A stretch of 36,473 nt of DNA from an uncultured Clostridia bacterium (GTDB taxonomy: Bacteria > Bacillota > Clostridia > TANB77 > CAG-508). The notes under the pieces are model-generated. The model ran no database searches. It was not told where the DNA came from and saw only the letters and a program-made list of their open reading frames with translations. The position numbers were made by a program, and so were the translations under genes. The stretch covers positions 1 to 36,473 of the forward strand of contig CALXEW010000017.1 of the NCBI GenBank assembly GCA_944387435.1, written 5' to 3'. How positions within the stretch are numbered: position 1 is the first letter of the stretch; each line of letters starts with the position of its first letter. Shown here piece after piece: positions 15,453 through 23,442 of this stretch.

Positions 15453-16395
15453 GTGATAGAGGTTAAAAATGTTACAAAAAAGTATGGAAAGTTTGTAGCC
15501 GTAGATAATATCAGCTTCACAATTAATGAAGGCGAAATTGTAGGTCTTCTTCGGACCAAATGGTGCTGGTAAAAGTACAACAATGAATATGTTAACAGGC
15601 TTTATTGAACAAACAGATGGAGAAATTATTATTGATGGTTACAATATGTTAAAAAAGCCTAAAAAAGCAAAAAAAGAAATTGGATATATGCCAGAAGGAG
15701 TACCTCTTTATACAGATTTAACAGTAAAAGAGTTTGTAACTTATATGGCTGAAATTAAGAAAGTAAACAGAAAAGAAAGAAAGGAAAAAGTTCAAAAGAT
15801 AATTGAACAAACCGGACTAAAAGATGTTCAAAAGAAACTAATTAAGAACTTATCTAGAGGTTACAAACAAAGAGTGGGAATGGCAGGAGCATTAGTTGGA
15901 GAGCCTAAAATATTAATATTAGACGAACCAACAGTAGGATTAGACCCAAAACAAATAACAGAAATAAGAAGTTTAATTAAAGAACTAGGAAAAACACATA
16001 CAGTTATATTAAGTTCTCACATATTATCAGAAGTAAGTCAAATATGTAATAAAGTTATTATTATAAATAAGGGAAAATTAGTTGCAATAGATACACCAGA
16101 AAATCTAGAAAATAAAGTTTCTAATAATAATTGTATTTATCTAACAGTAGAAGATGTAAATGATAAAATGAAGGATATTAAAGATAAGATAGAAGGCATT
16201 AAAGAAATAAATTTAATAGAAAAGAACGAAGATGGAACAAAACAATATATGATAGAGTCAGAAGATGGTGTAGATTTAAGAAAAGTATTATTTACAGAAC
16301 TTGCAAAAGAAAATATAACTATATTTGAAATGAAAAAAGCAGATAGTACTTTAGAAGATGCATTTATGAAAATAATAGAAGGAGGTAATAAATAA
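15453..16395 (+). CDS. ABC transporter ATPase (Gld/NatA type), needs +1 shift in Walker A
   Basis: The reconstructed protein has 313 residues. GTG at 15453 follows AAGGAGG. Zero-frame reading gives IEVKNVTKKYGKFVAVDNIS and then stops within the Walker A region. Skipping one base at 15552 restores VGLLGPNGAGKSTTMNMLTG, and the rest is complete: a Q-loop (near YMPEGVPLY), signature LSRGYKQRVGMAG, Walker B KILILDEPTVGLD and H-loop SSHIL. The stop overlaps the permease ATG by one base, and the next two genes are intact, so the operon looks alive. It powers export or an undefined process with the GldF/GldG-like partners. The broken codon is CGG followed by A, as in four other genes here. Confidence 0.9.
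15552..15555 (+). other. CGGA +1 frameshift site in the ABC ATPase gene
   Basis: Codon 34 is CGG followed by A. Zero frame continues ACC AAA TGG TGC TGG TAA. Plus-one reading gives GGA CCA AAT GGT, that is GPNG, the start of Walker A. The preceding codon is CTT. A weak GTAGGT lies 7 bases upstream, but nothing comparable is present at the other sites. Confidence 0.8.
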
Positions 16396-17075
16396 TGTTT
16401 GCGGTTATAAAAAAAGAATTGAAGACATATTTTTGTTCACCAGTAGGATATGTGTTTATTGGATTATTTTTAATAATGTTTAGCATATTCTTTTATGTAG
16501 ACGTATTCCAATATTCAAGCACTAACTTTGAATACATATTCTATTCAGGAGCAACTATTCTTACATTTATTACTCCAATATTAACAATGAGAACAATTGC
16601 AGAGGAAAGAAAAAATGGAACAGAGCAATTACTTCTTACATCACCACTTAGTATAACAAAAATGGTTTTAGGAAAATTTATTGCAGCCACAATAATCGTA
16701 TTGATTACAGAACTTTGTACATTCCTATATTTTGGAATTCTAAGCTTTTTTGGAACACCACATATTACTACAGCATTGGTTACATTACTTGGTTTTTTAC
16801 TACTTGCAATTAGCTATATTTCTTTTGGTATATTGGCTTCTAGTATTACCGAAAATCAAATAATTGCAGGAGTTATAACAATAGGTTTCTTTATATTAAC
16901 ATGGTTCTTACCGAACTTTAGTAGTATATTTACTGACTTTTCATTAATTAATTTGTTCTCAAAATTTCCAACAGGACAAATTGATATTGCAGATACAGTA
17001 ACTTATATAACATTTACAATTTTATGCTTACTTCTTACAATTGTATTTATGCAAAGAAGAAAAAGCGTAAGGTAG
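16395..17075 (+). CDS. ABC-2 type permease, GldF-like
   Basis: The 226-residue protein has six membrane spans. It begins FAVIKKELKTYFCSPVGYVF and contains RTIAEERKNGTEQLLLTSP between the second and third spans, a signature of ABC-2 permeases of the GldF/NosY kind. It forms the membrane channel for the ATPase immediately upstream, whose stop overlaps its ATG by one base, and is followed 16 bases later by a GldG-like gene. Such triplets occur widely in Clostridia that do not glide, so the name does not imply gliding. The substrate is unknown. Partner genes in this order make the call firm. Confidence 0.9.
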   Translation: MFAVIKKELKTYFCSPVGYVFIGLFLIMFSIFFYVDVFQYSSTNFEYIFYSGATILTFITPILTMRTIAEERKNGTEQLLLTSPLSITKMVLGKFIAATIIVLITELCTFLYFGILSFFGTPHITTALVTLLGFLLLAISYISFGILASSITENQIIAGVITIGFFILTWFLPNFSSIFTDFSLINLFSKFPTGQIDIADTVTYITFTILCLLLTIVFMQRRKSVR

Positions 17076-17091
17076 AAGGAGGGAAGAAGAA

Positions 17092-18648
17092 GTGTCAAAG
17101 AAGAATAAAGAAGAGATAAAGAAAAAAGATACTAATAAGCCAGTAAAAGTTAAGAAAGATAAAAAAGAAAAAAAGGATAAAAAACCTAATAAATTTATAC
17201 AGATAATTAAGAAAAAATGGCTAATTAATGGAACCAAAACATTAATTTTAGTGTTAGTTTTAATAATGATATTTATAGCAATAAATATGGTTATACACAA
17301 TTTAGATTTAGCACCACTTGATTTTAGTCAAGAACAATTATATACTTTGACAGATGAAAGTAAAGAAAGAGTAAAAGATATTGATAAAGATGTTAGCATT
17401 TATTTTGTGGGATATAGTGATGATGATTCTAATTTAGATTTAGCAAAACAATATCATAGTGCTAATGAAAAAATTACAGCTGAAGCAGTAGATGCAAACA
17501 ACAGACCAGATTTAGTAGAAAAATATGGAATTGAAAGTGGAAGCGAAGGAATTATTGTAGAATGTGACGATAAATCACAAGTGTTATCAGCATCTGATTT
17601 ATATACTTATGATACAACAACATATGAACAAATAAGTATTGCTGAAGAGAAATTAACAAGTGCGATTTTATCAGTTACAACAGATGAAGTTCCAAAGGTA
17701 TATTTCTTAGAAGGATATAGTGATTTTTCATTAAATCAAAATATGTATTTACTAAGTATGTATTTATCAAATGAAGTAAATGAAATAGATACATTAAATG
17801 TACTAAATACAGGAAAAATCCCAGATGATTGTGATACATTAATAATAACAACACCTAGTAAAGACTTTGACGATATTGCAACACAAGCGATTAAAGATTA
17901 TATAAATTCAGGAAGAAATATATTATGGTTAAATGCAGCGATAGCACAAGAACAAGATTTACCAAATGTAAACTCAATACTTGCAATCTATGGAGTTGAC
18001 CCATTTGAAGTAGGTGTTATTAGAGAAACTGATACTAGTAGGATGGCTACAGATTCACCTGATTTAATAATTCCAGAATTAGAATATACTGAAGTTACAA
18101 AAGATTTATATAATACAACTGGACCAATTTTTGTAAATGCAACTAAAATTAATATTAATGAAGATAATTTAGAAGCACAAAATGTAAATAAAGTAGATTT
18201 AGCAGTAACTAGTGATGGAGCATATTTTAGAACAAACTTTAATAACCAACAAAATTCAGCAGTTGAAGGAGAAGAAACAGGAAGTTTTGTTGTAGGAGCT
18301 GAACTTGATAAAACTATAACAGAAGCAAATGAAGAAACAGGAGAACAGGCTGTTACATCAAAATTAATAATATATGGAGAAAATTACTTTGTTTCAGATT
18401 ATCAAATAGTACAAAATTCACAATATGCAGGATTACAGCTTGGATATAATAAAGACTTAGTACTAAACTCAATTGCTTACCTAGTTGATAGACCAGAAGA
18501 TATTACAGCAAGAAAATCTACTGGAACAGTAACATATACAGCAACAGAACAACAAGATTTAATAATTAGAATTATCATATTTGCTGTACCAATTATAATA
18601 ATTTTAGTAGGAATTATAGTATGGCAAGTAAGAAGAAGAAAAAAATGA
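17092..18648 (+). CDS. GldG-like ABC transport auxiliary protein
   Basis: The protein has 518 residues. GTG start with AGGAGGG at 17077-17083. A highly charged cytoplasmic N-terminus (KKKDTNKPVKVKKDKKEK) is followed by one membrane span (TLILVLVLIMIFIAINMVI), a large extracellular part with the DFSQEQLYTLTDESKE motif and PKVYFLEGYSD typical of GldG/DUF7088 proteins, and a C-terminal span (IIIFAVPIIIILVGIIVWQV) ending in basic residues. It is the third gene of the ATPase-permease-GldG unit and probably forms the outer sensing or substrate-binding part. A terminator follows at 18702. Confidence 0.87.
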   Translation: MSKKNKEEIKKKDTNKPVKVKKDKKEKKDKKPNKFIQIIKKKWLINGTKTLILVLVLIMIFIAINMVIHNLDLAPLDFSQEQLYTLTDESKERVKDIDKDVSIYFVGYSDDDSNLDLAKQYHSANEKITAEAVDANNRPDLVEKYGIESGSEGIIVECDDKSQVLSASDLYTYDTTTYEQISIAEEKLTSAILSVTTDEVPKVYFLEGYSDFSLNQNMYLLSMYLSNEVNEIDTLNVLNTGKIPDDCDTLIITTPSKDFDDIATQAIKDYINSGRNILWLNAAIAQEQDLPNVNSILAIYGVDPFEVGVIRETDTSRMATDSPDLIIPELEYTEVTKDLYNTTGPIFVNATKININEDNLEAQNVNKVDLAVTSDGAYFRTNFNNQQNSAVEGEETGSFVVGAELDKTITEANEETGEQAVTSKLIIYGENYFVSDYQIVQNSQYAGLQLGYNKDLVLNSIAYLVDRPEDITARKSTGTVTYTATEQQDLIIRIIIFAVPIIIILVGIIVWQVRRRKK

Positions 18649-18701
18649 TACAAATGGGGGACGGGCCTAATTTGTTTCAAAATAAAATAATATAAAGATA
18701 G

Positions 18702-18738
18702 AATACCTTTTAAGTTAATCTTAAGAGGTATTTTTTAA
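18702..18738 (+). terminator. Terminator of the ABC operon
   Basis: AATACCTTTTAAG (18702-18714) pairs with CTTAAGAGGTATT (18720-18732) with one G-U pair, followed by a run of T. The rest of 18739-18921 holds a small CTTCAT/ATGAAG hairpin near 18814-18828 and AT-rich sequence with no gene I can support. Confidence 0.85.
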
Positions 18739-18921
18739 GTAAAAAATAAAAAAATTATATAATAAATTAAAATCAGATAATTAATATTATTACAACAAAG
18801 AAATTAAAAAGTCTTCATTTCATGAAGATGGTGATTTCAAGAAGTAAAATGGTATAATATATTTATTATAAGTAATTATTTAAATTCTTAACAAAAATTA
18901 TTTTAAATATTATTATACTTA

Positions 18922-18950
18922 AATAGAGGATATCATTGATATCCTCTATT
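18922..18950 (-). terminator. Terminator of the XRE gene
   Basis: AATAGAGGATATC (18922-18934) pairs perfectly with GATATCCTCTATT (18938-18950). It lies about 50 bases past the stop of the minus-strand XRE gene. Confidence 0.8.
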
Positions 18951-18998
18951 TAATGCAAACTTTAAAGTAAAAGATTAATTTGAGGTAAAATAAAACGA

Positions 18999-19229
18999 TT
19001 AATTGTCCTCTTCTGGTGGAGTATATTTTATTATATCTCCAATTTCACAATTAATCGTTTTACATATTCTTGCAAGTATATTTAAATCTACTTTTTGCAT
19101 ATCATTTCTACAATATTTTAATAATTGACCATAATGTATTTGAGCATTTCTAGATAAACTAGAACGACTAATATTATGTGATTTTAAAAACTCATCCAAT
19201 TCTAAATTAACTTCTCCCCAGTCTTCCAT
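18999..19229 (-). CDS. Small XRE/Cro-type regulator
   Basis: The protein has 76 residues. ATG at 19229 is chosen for GAGGTGAG just upstream; a longer frame would run through the promoter. It has a compact helix-turn-helix: LDEFLKSHNISRSSLSRNA, then IHYGQLLKYCRND, then VDLNILARICKTINCEIGDI, the last being the classic ending of HTH_26 (YozG-like) regulators. It is divergent from the first prepilin-GLUG gene, whose promoter begins about 90 bases away, so regulation of that gene is plausible. TTGTTG-17-TAATAT upstream on the minus strand is a possible promoter. Confidence 0.87.
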   Translation of the reverse strand: MEDWGEVNLELDEFLKSHNISRSSLSRNAQIHYGQLLKYCRNDMQKVDLNILARICKTINCEIGDIIKYTPPEEDN

Positions 19230-19316
19230 ACGCTCACCTCTAAAAAATATTAACACGAAAAAAGGCTTGCAACAACTAAGTAAAGCCATACTATGCATAA
19301 ACATATTGAAAAATCA

Positions 19317-19345
19317 TTGACAAATTACAACTAAAAATATAAAAT
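19317..19345 (+). promoter_or_regulatory. Promoter of prepilin-GLUG gene 1
   Basis: TTGACA (19317-19322), a 17-base spacer and TAAAAT (19340-19345), followed by ACATACAT, which recurs just after the promoters of genes 2 and 3. An inverted repeat ACATACT/AGTATGT (about 19354-19380) overlaps the start region and could be an operator. Confidence 0.7.
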
Positions 19346-19468
19346 ACATACATAACATACTATGTACATATATAGTATGTATAGAAATAGCAATAAATAA
19401 TAATATCATTTATTATGAATAAGGCAAAGAAAAAGGGAAAAACTAAGGAAAAAAGGAGAGAAAGAAGA

Positions 19469-21152
19469 ATGAGAAACAAAAAAGATGTTTTCAAAAAAAC
19501 TAAAACCAATACAGCAGGTATTACTTTAATTGCGTTGGTTATTACAATCATAGTACTTTTAATATTAGCTGGAGTTTCAATTGCAATGCTAACAGGAGAA
19601 AATGGAATACTTTCGCAAGCGCAAAAGGCAAAAGAAGAAACAGAACAAGCAGAAAAAAATGAAATGTCAGATTTAGCAAGTATGGAATCATTAATTAATG
19701 AATATCAAAATAATATTAGTATACCACAAGTAACAGATGATAATCCAGGAGAATTAGAACAAGAAGGAACAGATACTTTAGTAATAAATAGTATAGAAGA
19801 TTTAGTATTTTTCTCAAATGACGTAACAAATGGAAACACTTATGAAGGAAAAACAGTAAAATTAGGAGTAAACCTAGATTTTAATTCAGATAAATCATAT
19901 GTAGATCCAGATAGAACAAATTTTGGACGGATATAGTGGACAATTAAAACAAGCTTTAACAACAAAAACAGGGTTTAGCCCAATAGGTAGCCAAGATAGA
20001 ATAAATAGTTTTTATGGAACTTTTGACGGAAATAATAATGCAATATGTTCATTATATATAAATATGAATAGCAATGAAAATTTAGTAGTAGGACTTTTTG
20101 GAGCTTGCTATGGAGAAATTAAAAATATAGGGATAGTAAATGCTAATATAATAGTAAAAGGAAAATCAAATGCTATAGTAGGAGGACTAGTAGGGGTTAG
20201 TTATAATGACATATATAATAGTTATGCTTCAGGCAATATAAATGCTATCGCTGATGGCTATGTTGTTGTAGGAGGAATAGGAGGAGCTACTAAAGGAAAT
20301 ACAAATATTAAAAATTGCTATAATCTGGTAAATCTAAAATGTACAAACAGTAGTGAACCGCCATATACAGGTAGTGTTGCTTGTGGAGGAATACTAGGAC
20401 AATCTAATGTGGAAAATGCAAACAGTAATGAAGAAGTTAACATAGAAAAATGTTTTAATCTAGGCAATGTTAATGCTGATGCTGGAGATACTTTAGTTGT
20501 AGCTGGAGGAATTATTGGAGCTAAAAGTGACACTAGCCTTAATTTAAATATAAAAAATTGTTATAATAATGCAAAGATACAAGGAAGTGGTTCGGGCGAG
20601 TGGCCAGATAAAGTGGGAGGAATTGTAGGTTATTTAAACTATGCGATTTTATCAAATTGTTATAATACTGGAGATGTTATAGGAATACAAAATGGAAATG
20701 CAACAGGAGATATAGTTTTAATAGGTGGAATAATCGGAGACCAAGAGAACAGTACTACAATAGATAATGTTTTTAATGTAGGAAAAGTAGCAAGTAAAAG
20801 CAATAGTAATAATAATAGTTTTTCAATAGGAGGAATTGTTGGAATAAGTTATGATGCTACTAATGTAAACATAAATAATGCTTATAATATAGGAACAGTT
20901 GCAGTAAATGATTTAAGTAATAAAAAAGCGGGAAGCATATCAGGAAGTGAGTTAATAACATTTAGTAATTGTTTTTATTTAAAAGGAACTTACAATGTAG
21001 GTGTAGGCGGAAGTGGTTCGTCTACAGGAGTAACAGAATGGGATAGTATTGATAAATTTCCAACTATTTTAAGTGTTGTAAATGAAGATGGAGCTTTTAA
21101 AGAAGATACTAATAATATAAATGATGGCTACCCAATTTTAGAATGGCAATAG
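19469..21152 (+). CDS. Prepilin-anchored GLUG-repeat surface protein 1, needs +1 shift
   Basis: The reconstructed protein has 560 residues. ATG at 19469 has AAAGGAG upstream. An N-terminal prepilin-like segment (G then ITLIALVITIIVLLILAGVS, lacking the usual Glu5) is followed by an acidic coiled helix and a conserved spacer. The frame stops at DPDRTNFGRI. Skipping one base at 19928 joins it to NFGGYSGQLKQAL, FYGTFDGNNNAICSLYIN and about eight GLUG repeats (such as VGGLVGVSYNDIYNSYASGN), ending GYPILEWQ. The downstream frame has no real start, only a TTG without a ribosome site. It is probably membrane-anchored or pilus-assembled with an exposed adhesin-like domain. Confidence 0.82.
19928..19931 (+). 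other. CGGA +1 frameshift site in prepilin-GLUG gene 1
   Basis: Codon 154 is CGG followed by A. Zero frame gives CGG ATA TAG. Plus-one reading gives GGA TAT AGT GGA. The preceding codon is GGA. The same site occurs in both paralogues. Confidence 0.75.
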
Positions 21153-21155
21153 AAA

Positions 21156-21182
21156 AATGGCAAGTTTTTACTTGCTATTTTT
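21156..21182 (+). terminator. Terminator of prepilin-GLUG gene 1
   Basis: AATGGCAAG (21156-21164) pairs with CTTGCTATT (21171-21179) and is followed by T-run. Near-copies follow genes 2 (23124-23150) and 3 (25058-25085). Confidence 0.85.
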
Positions 21183-21202
21183 ATATAAAATGAAAAAAAC
21201 TA

Positions 21203-21231
21203 TTTACAAAGAGATAATTAATTGATAAAAT
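21203..21231 (+). promoter_or_regulatory. Promoter of the gene 2 leader
   Basis: TTTACA (21203-21208), a 17-base spacer and TAAAAT (21226-21231), followed by ACATACAT. The predicted transcript begins near 21238, 235 bases ahead of gene 2, and includes a leader ORF and a terminator-like hairpin. Confidence 0.7.
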
Positions 21232-21272
21232 ACATACATGATAAGACAAAAGAGAAAGGGAGAAAAATAAAA

Positions 21273-21329
21273 ATGATAGAACATGTAAGTCTTGAGGCTG
21301 TACACACACACACACACACACACAAGTAG
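21273..21329 (+). CDS. Leader peptide with His-Thr repeat, gene 2
   Basis: An 18-residue ORF (MIEHVSLEAV, then HTHTHTH and K) with AAAGGGAG about 10 bases before its ATG. Its second half is encoded by an uninterrupted AC dinucleotide run (21302-21324, eleven AC plus A). It is repeated almost unchanged ahead of gene 3. Adding or removing AC units would move its stop. One alternative frame stays open to a TAG at 21391, inside the loop of the downstream hairpin. Expression is not proven; its meaning is discussed as a finding. Confidence 0.5.
   Translation: MIEHVSLEAVHTHTHTHK
21302..21324 (+). repeat. AC dinucleotide microsatellite, gene 2 leader
   Basis: Eleven AC units plus A, inside the leader ORF. 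It has the same length as its counterpart ahead of gene 3. Dinucleotide tracts are slippage-prone and are a known basis of phase variation in other bacteria. Confidence 0.95.
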
Positions 21330-21364
21330 GTTATTAATAAATAAAATAATAAAAAAAGTAGATA

Positions 21365-21413
21365 AAAAGATAGTGATGAAACCTAAGAGTTAGGTTTTGT
21401 TGCTGTCTTTTTT
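21365..21413 (+). terminator. Terminator-like hairpin in the leader of gene 2
   Basis: A stem of about 22 bp with several G-U pairs runs from 21365 to 21411. Its core AAACCTAA/TTAGGTTT (21379-21386 with 21390-21397) has loop GAG, and the structure ends in a T-run. It lies between the leader ORF and gene 2, so it could attenuate gene 2. Confidence 0.75.
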
Positions 21414-21472
21414 GTGCTTTAAAATAGTTATTAAGTTTTAAAAAATAAATAGAAATTAAAGGAGGAAGGAAA

Positions 21473-23120
21473 ATGAACAAGAACAAAAAACTATTAAAAA
21501 GAAAGGAACTAGGAATCACACTTATAGCTTTAGTTATAACTATAATAGTTCTTCTGATATTGGCAGGAGTAAGTATTGCAATGCTAACAGGAGAAAATGG
21601 AATACTTTCGCAAGCACAAAGAGCAAAAGAAGAAACAGAACAAGCAGAAAAAAATGAAATGTCAGATTTAGCAAGCATGGAATCACTAATTAATGAATAT
21701 CAAAATAATATTAGTATACCGCAAGTAACAGATGAAGATCCAGGACAATTAGAAGAAGAAGGAACAGATACTTTAGTAATAAATAGTATAGAAGATTTAG
21801 TATTTTTCTCAAATGACGTAACAAATGGAAACACATATGAAGGAAAAACAGTAAAATTAGGAGTAAACTTAGATTTTAATTCAGATAAATCATATGTAGA
21901 CCCAGATAGAACAAATTTTGGACGGATATAATGGACCATTAAAACAAGCATTAACATCAGGAATAGGATTTAGTCCAATAGGAGAAATAGCATCAACTGG
22001 AACAAATTGTTTTTCAGGAACTTTTGATGGAGATAATAAAGCAATATGTTCGCTATATATAAATATGAATAGTGATGAAGATGTTTATGCAGGGCTTTTT
22101 TCGAATAATAATGGAGATATTAAAAATTTAGGTGTAGTTAATACTAATATAACAGTAGAAGGAGCAACAACATCTGTTGCGGGGATAACTGGATATAACT
22201 ATAATAATATATATAATTGTTATGTGACAGGAAATATAAGAGTAAAGGGCAATCATTGGATGTCAATTGGAGGGATAGCTGGAGTAAGCAGGAACAATGT
22301 TGAAAATTGTTGTAATTTTGCGAATATAGAATGTGAAAATACAAAAGAAGATAATGGAAATTCAAGTTTGACTTGTGGAGGAATAGTAGGTCAAGTAGGA
22401 ACAGAGGGATGTAACATAAATAAGTGTTTTAATGATGGGAAAATAAGCATAAAAGGAGGTAATAATTCTGTACAATCAGGAGGGATTTGTGGAAACTTCT
22501 ATTTAGGAAGCGATAAAAGTATAAGAAATTCATATAATAAGGCAAAAGTAGAAAGTACTGGCAAATACATTATTAATAGTGGAGGAATTACGGGTGGACT
22601 TGGAAATAGCGGACAAAACTTAAGCATAGTAAATTGTTACAATTTAGGAGAAATTGCAGTAAATACACAGGAAGGGAGAATATCTGGTATTCTAGGGTTG
22701 TTGGCAAGTGAAAATTCAAATGTTACAAATGTATTTAATGTCGGTAAAATAACATTAGAAAATGGAAAATATGAAAGTGGTTATTATGGTGCGGCTGGAA
22801 TATTAGGAGCTACATTTCCTGCGTATAATGCAACAATAAATAATGCGTATAATATAGGAATAATTGAGTTAAAAAATACGACTAATCAAAATATAGGTAG
22901 TATTATAGGAAATATTGGGGAAGATATAACATTAAGCAATTGTTACTTTTGGACTGGAACTTATAGTGTTGGCGTAGGATATGGCAATGGTATAGGAGTA
23001 ACAGAGTTAGATAGTATAGATAAATTTCCAAGTGTGCTAGAAGTAGTAAATGGAGAAGGAGCATTTAAAGCAGATACTAATAATATAAATAGTGGCTACC
23101 CAATTTTAGAATGGCAATAG
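21473..23120 (+). CDS. Prepilin-anchored GLUG-repeat surface protein 2, needs +1 shift
   Basis: The reconstructed protein has 548 residues. ATG at 21473 with AAAGGAGG upstream. Architecture matches gene 1: prepilin-like helix, acidic coil, spacer, CGGA break at codon 151, then GTFDGDNKAICSLYIN and about eight GLUG repeats (for example CGGIVGQVGTEGCNINKCFN), ending GYPILEWQ. From the codons for IAMLTGENG to just past the break (about 21575-21956) the DNA is identical to gene 3, while the preceding signal-helix codons encode the same residues with different synonymous codons and the GLUG part has diverged. That mosaic points to recent gene conversion. Confidence 0.82.
21923..21926 (+). other. 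CGGA +1 frameshift site in prepilin-GLUG gene 2
   Basis: Codon 151 is CGG followed by A. Zero frame gives CGG ATA TAA. Plus-one reading gives GGA TAT AAT GGA CCA. The site lies inside the block identical to gene 3. Confidence 0.75.
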
Positions 23121-23123
23121 AAA

Positions 23124-23150
23124 AATGGCAAGTTTTTACTTGCTATTTTT
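23124..23150 (+). terminator. Terminator of prepilin-GLUG gene 2
   Basis: AATGGCAAG (23124-23132) with CTTGCTATT (23139-23147) and a T-run, the same structure as after gene 1. Confidence 0.85.
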
Positions 23151-23169
23151 ATATAAAATGAAAAAACTA

Positions 23170-23198
23170 TTTACAAAGAGGTAATTAATTGATAAAAT
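23170..23198 (+). promoter_or_regulatory. Promoter of the gene 3 leader
   Basis: TTTACA (23170-23175), a 17-base spacer and TAAAAT (23193-23198), followed by ACATACAT. The whole leader to about 23410 is a near copy of the gene 2 leader. Confidence 0.7.
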
Positions 23199-23239
23199 AC
23201 ATACATGATAAGACAAAAGAGAAAGGGAGAAAAATAAAA

Positions 23240-23296
23240 ATGATAGAACATGTAAGCCTTGAGGCTGTACACACACACACACACACACACAAGTAG
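23240..23296 (+). CDS. Leader peptide with His-Thr repeat, gene 3
   Basis: The same 18-residue leader ORF as ahead of gene 2, with one silent-looking change (AGT to AGC) before the repeat. The AC run is at 23269-23291 and has the same number of units. In the alternative open frame the stop would be the TAA at about 23352, in the 5' arm of the hairpin, because one extra A follows the array. Confidence 0.5.
   Translation: MIEHVSLEAVHTHTHTHK
23269..23291 (+). repeat. AC dinucleotide microsatellite, gene 3 leader
   Basis: Eleven AC units plus A, equal to the gene 2 copy. Confidence 0.95.
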
Positions 23297-23332
23297 GTTA
23301 TTAATAAATAAAATAATAAAAAAAGTAGATAA

Positions 23333-23380
23333 AAAAGATAGTGATGAAACCTAAGAGTTAGGTTTTGTTGCTGTCTTTTT
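23333..23380 (+). terminator. Terminator-like hairpin in the leader of gene 3
   Basis: Core stem AAACCTAA/TTAGGTTT (23347-23354 with 23358-23365) is extended by outer pairs and ends in a T-run. It has the same structure as the gene 2 leader hairpin. Confidence 0.75.
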
Positions 23381-23442
23381 TGTGTTTTAAAATAGTTATT
23401 AAGTTTAAAAAAATATAAAAAAATCAAAGGAGGAAAAGATAA

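Noticed and set aside
15535..15555. A prfB-like programmed shift with an internal Shine-Dalgarno
   Set aside because: GTAGGT precedes only the ABC site, at poor spacing, and nothing comparable is found at the transglycosylase or prepilin sites. There is also no stop codon at the shift itself.
19923..21152. Separate downstream genes beginning at 19923, 21918 and 23876
   Set aside because: The apparent first codon is a TTG inside the upstream gene, without a ribosome site, and the protein families join in one frame after a single-base shift at CGGA.
21302..21324. CRISPR or regular direct-repeat array at the AC tracts
   Set aside because: These are simple dinucleotide runs of 23 bases without spacers. 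No CRISPR-like array is seen anywhere in the window.
23185..23427. Minus-strand ORFs across the gene 2 and gene 3 leaders
   Set aside because: Their composition simply mirrors the AC repeat and the hairpin, and no ribosome site or promoter accompanies them.
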